Below are positions 62,407 through 64,000 of a stretch of DNA of 64,000 bases, piece after piece; position 1 is the stretch's first letter, and every line of letters starts with the position of its first letter. Source of the stretch: Saccharina japonica (lineage: Eukaryota > Sar > Phaeophyceae > Laminariales > Laminariaceae); the NCBI GenBank assembly GCA_008828725.1, contig MEHQ01000460.1:1-64000 (forward strand), given 5' to 3'. The translations under genes and the position numbers were made by a program. Under the pieces are notes generated by a model. It saw nothing but the letters and a program-made list of their open reading frames with translations. It had not been told where the DNA came from and did not search any database.

Positions 62407-62638
62407 GGGAGCGGCTACGGTCGAAGTGCACCACCTATTATCTGTGAGGCTCCTCGCTTAAAGAGGCTATATACCCCACCCGAAAACCCGGTTTTGGATA
62501 CAAAATGTAGGCGCTACACGCGTAACACGGTTCCATCGCCTAAAACTATGCAATTAAAAACAGTGCAACGCAAGAACGAAAGGCCGACGGGGTTTCAGTT
62601 AAGAAGCACCGATCTTTCAGAAAACCGTTTCAGCCAAA
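62407..62638 (+). repeat. Exact duplicate of 61273-61504 (family A, A19)
   Basis: Base-for-base identical by eye over 232 bp at an offset of 1134. The right end of the MITE is missing, and the duplication starts just after another family A left end (ATGCTACGGTAAAGGTGCA, 62388-62405). Confidence 0.85.
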
Positions 62639-63765
62639 CTCTATACCTCCACCTAAACTCCGATTATTTCGAAAATCACGAGCGCCCCCTCACGAACAAT
62701 CCCAACTCCTAGGCACAACACACAATACACAACATACAAATACACCAGGTATATATAAATAGTACAAATATGATTGAGCAATGATGGTGTTGGGGGGCAG
62801 TATATAACTCTCAGTTCAGGAGACCTTGGCCAGTCGGTCGGAGAATGTCGGGGACCAAATTTTCATCTCCCCCGTAGGCCACACCGTTGCATGGCGCGTG
62901 GGTACATAGCTCGACACTTGCGTTAGAAGAGTCGGACCGCGACAAAATAATTTGCGAACAGGTACAAGGCTCCAATCAACAGTATCGGCTAATAAACTTG
63001 CGTGCTAAAACCGCGCTCGCGAAAATAAACACACATATATATATACCGGCAACTCTCCACTACGGGTATCCGCGACATACGACAACCCACTCCCAACCTC
63101 CGACTCACCCAACACCTCACGGCGCTTCGCGCTTGGTGCTAGCAATGTCTGCCTGGTCGGTGAAAACCCGACATGCTCCATCCCGGCATTGTAGGGATGC
63201 GAGGGTCTACGGTCATTCGACTACAGCCATGCATGAAAATGGCGCACACCCCCCCCCCGTGCCGAAAACGCCATGTTACTGTACGGTAAGGGGTACCGTT
63301 ATTTCCTCAGGGCGGTCCTCTTCGCGTAAGGAGATCTATACGCCACCGAACCCCCCTCCCAAGCACCATAAACGGTTGAACGCGCCACGCCGCCCCGATG
63401 CACAATCAAACTGTCCTCGGGTACCACAGTAGTAGATACAGTGTTACATAGCACAAAGTCTACGGTAGTAGGGGGTGTACTTATGGGTTTGTCTGGGCGC
63501 CTGCCTGGTTACTTGAGGAACTCTATATATACCTAACTAACCCCAGCACTGATTCCGAAAAAAATAAAGATAAAACGACGAATGTGCAACCCGATCCCCC
63601 CTACTCGGAGGTATTCAACGAATAGCATGTTTAGAACGAACACAAAGGGAGTGATCCCCCCTGGTAGTGGGTAGCCCACTCAGCTCTGAAGCCCAGACAG
63701 TCAGACATAGGTTGATTAAATACTGGTACCCCTACTGTTATCGTACCACGCATCACATCACATGA
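62639..63765. other. Intergenic with inverted family E fragment
   Basis: 63110-63240 carries the family E block inverted (ACCTCACGGCGCTTCGCGCT, CATTGTAGGGATGCGAGGGTC). No gene recognised. Confidence 0.5.
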
Positions 63766-64000
63766 TACAATATCAAACCGGGTGATAATATAGTATACCA
63801 CATCACACCGGGGGGATGAGATAGTATATCGTATCACACCGGGTGATAAGTGAACGCACCGTATCACAAGGCTGGTAAGATTACACACCGGGTGATAATA
63901 TTACACCGCTCGTATCACACGGGGTGATAATATAACCCCGTATCACACCGGGTGATAAGATACCAGCGTATGACACCGAGTGATTAGATAGCACACGGGT
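63766..64000. repeat. Satellite with TATCACACCGGGTGATAA core, running off the right edge
   Basis: About nine copies of TATCACACCGGGTGATA, each an imperfect palindrome, at 23-37 bp spacing. The core resembles the CACCCGTGTGAT unit of the satellite at 41149-41620. Confidence 0.85.

Overview
The window is a repeat-dense, intron-rich nuclear segment of a eukaryote. There are no bacterial-style gene packs. Coding sequence is cut into short exons by kilobase-sized introns with GT-AG ends, and the space between is filled by miniature inverted-repeat elements, microsatellites and minisatellites. A DIRS-type tyrosine-recombinase retroelement, a LINE relic, a TTAGGG-like stretch and a secreted type-3 copper protein with long introns suggest a stramenopile, most probably a brown alga. 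That placement is inference. Single N bases at 368, 680, 830, 1828, 45445 and 62118 mark unresolved positions.

The main gene is a secreted tyrosinase (type-3 copper oxidase) on the minus strand, reconstructed here from 14 exons between 57793 and 28700. Intron phases match at every junction, all 13 introns can be drawn with GT-AG ends, and the exons sum to 1953 nt (650 codons plus stop). The order is signal peptide, an Ig/PKD-like beta domain, the CuA site (H225, H238, H247), the first half of CuB (H384, H388), an insert of about 125 residues, the second half of CuB (H537), and a C-terminal domain. No single exon exceeds about 75 codons, so the gene is invisible to plain ORF scanning.

Layout: 0-5 kb holds GC-rich gag-like traces and a 112-bp tandem repeat. 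5.0-5.3 kb is a palindromic foldback element. 6.1-12.1 kb is a minus-strand DIRS-like retroelement with degenerate gag and RT/RNase H but an apparently intact tyrosine recombinase. 12.4-12.7 kb is a tRNA-derived SINE. 13.4-13.9 kb is a hAT-like palindromic MITE with an 8-bp target duplication. 15.3-16.0 kb is a cluster of short palindromes. 17-28 kb is intergenic, with MITEs and a 5'-truncated LINE at 20.5-21.2 kb. 28.7-57.8 kb is the tyrosinase gene, whose introns carry most of the MITEs and satellites. 57.8-64 kb is upstream intergenic sequence ending in a satellite.

The dispersed repeats form recurring families: A (240-260 bp, ends with GCTACGATAGAGGT, about 20 copies); B (80-125 bp, ends with CCATAGTAAATAGGACC); C (about 80 bp, flanked by TTAA); D (TCCCACGGTAGGGG ends); E (a repeat preceded by a G-tract and containing GACCATAGACCCTCGCATCC); a hAT-like palindrome; and the SINE. 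Family A has repeatedly received other insertions at one internal TTAAGGAGC site.
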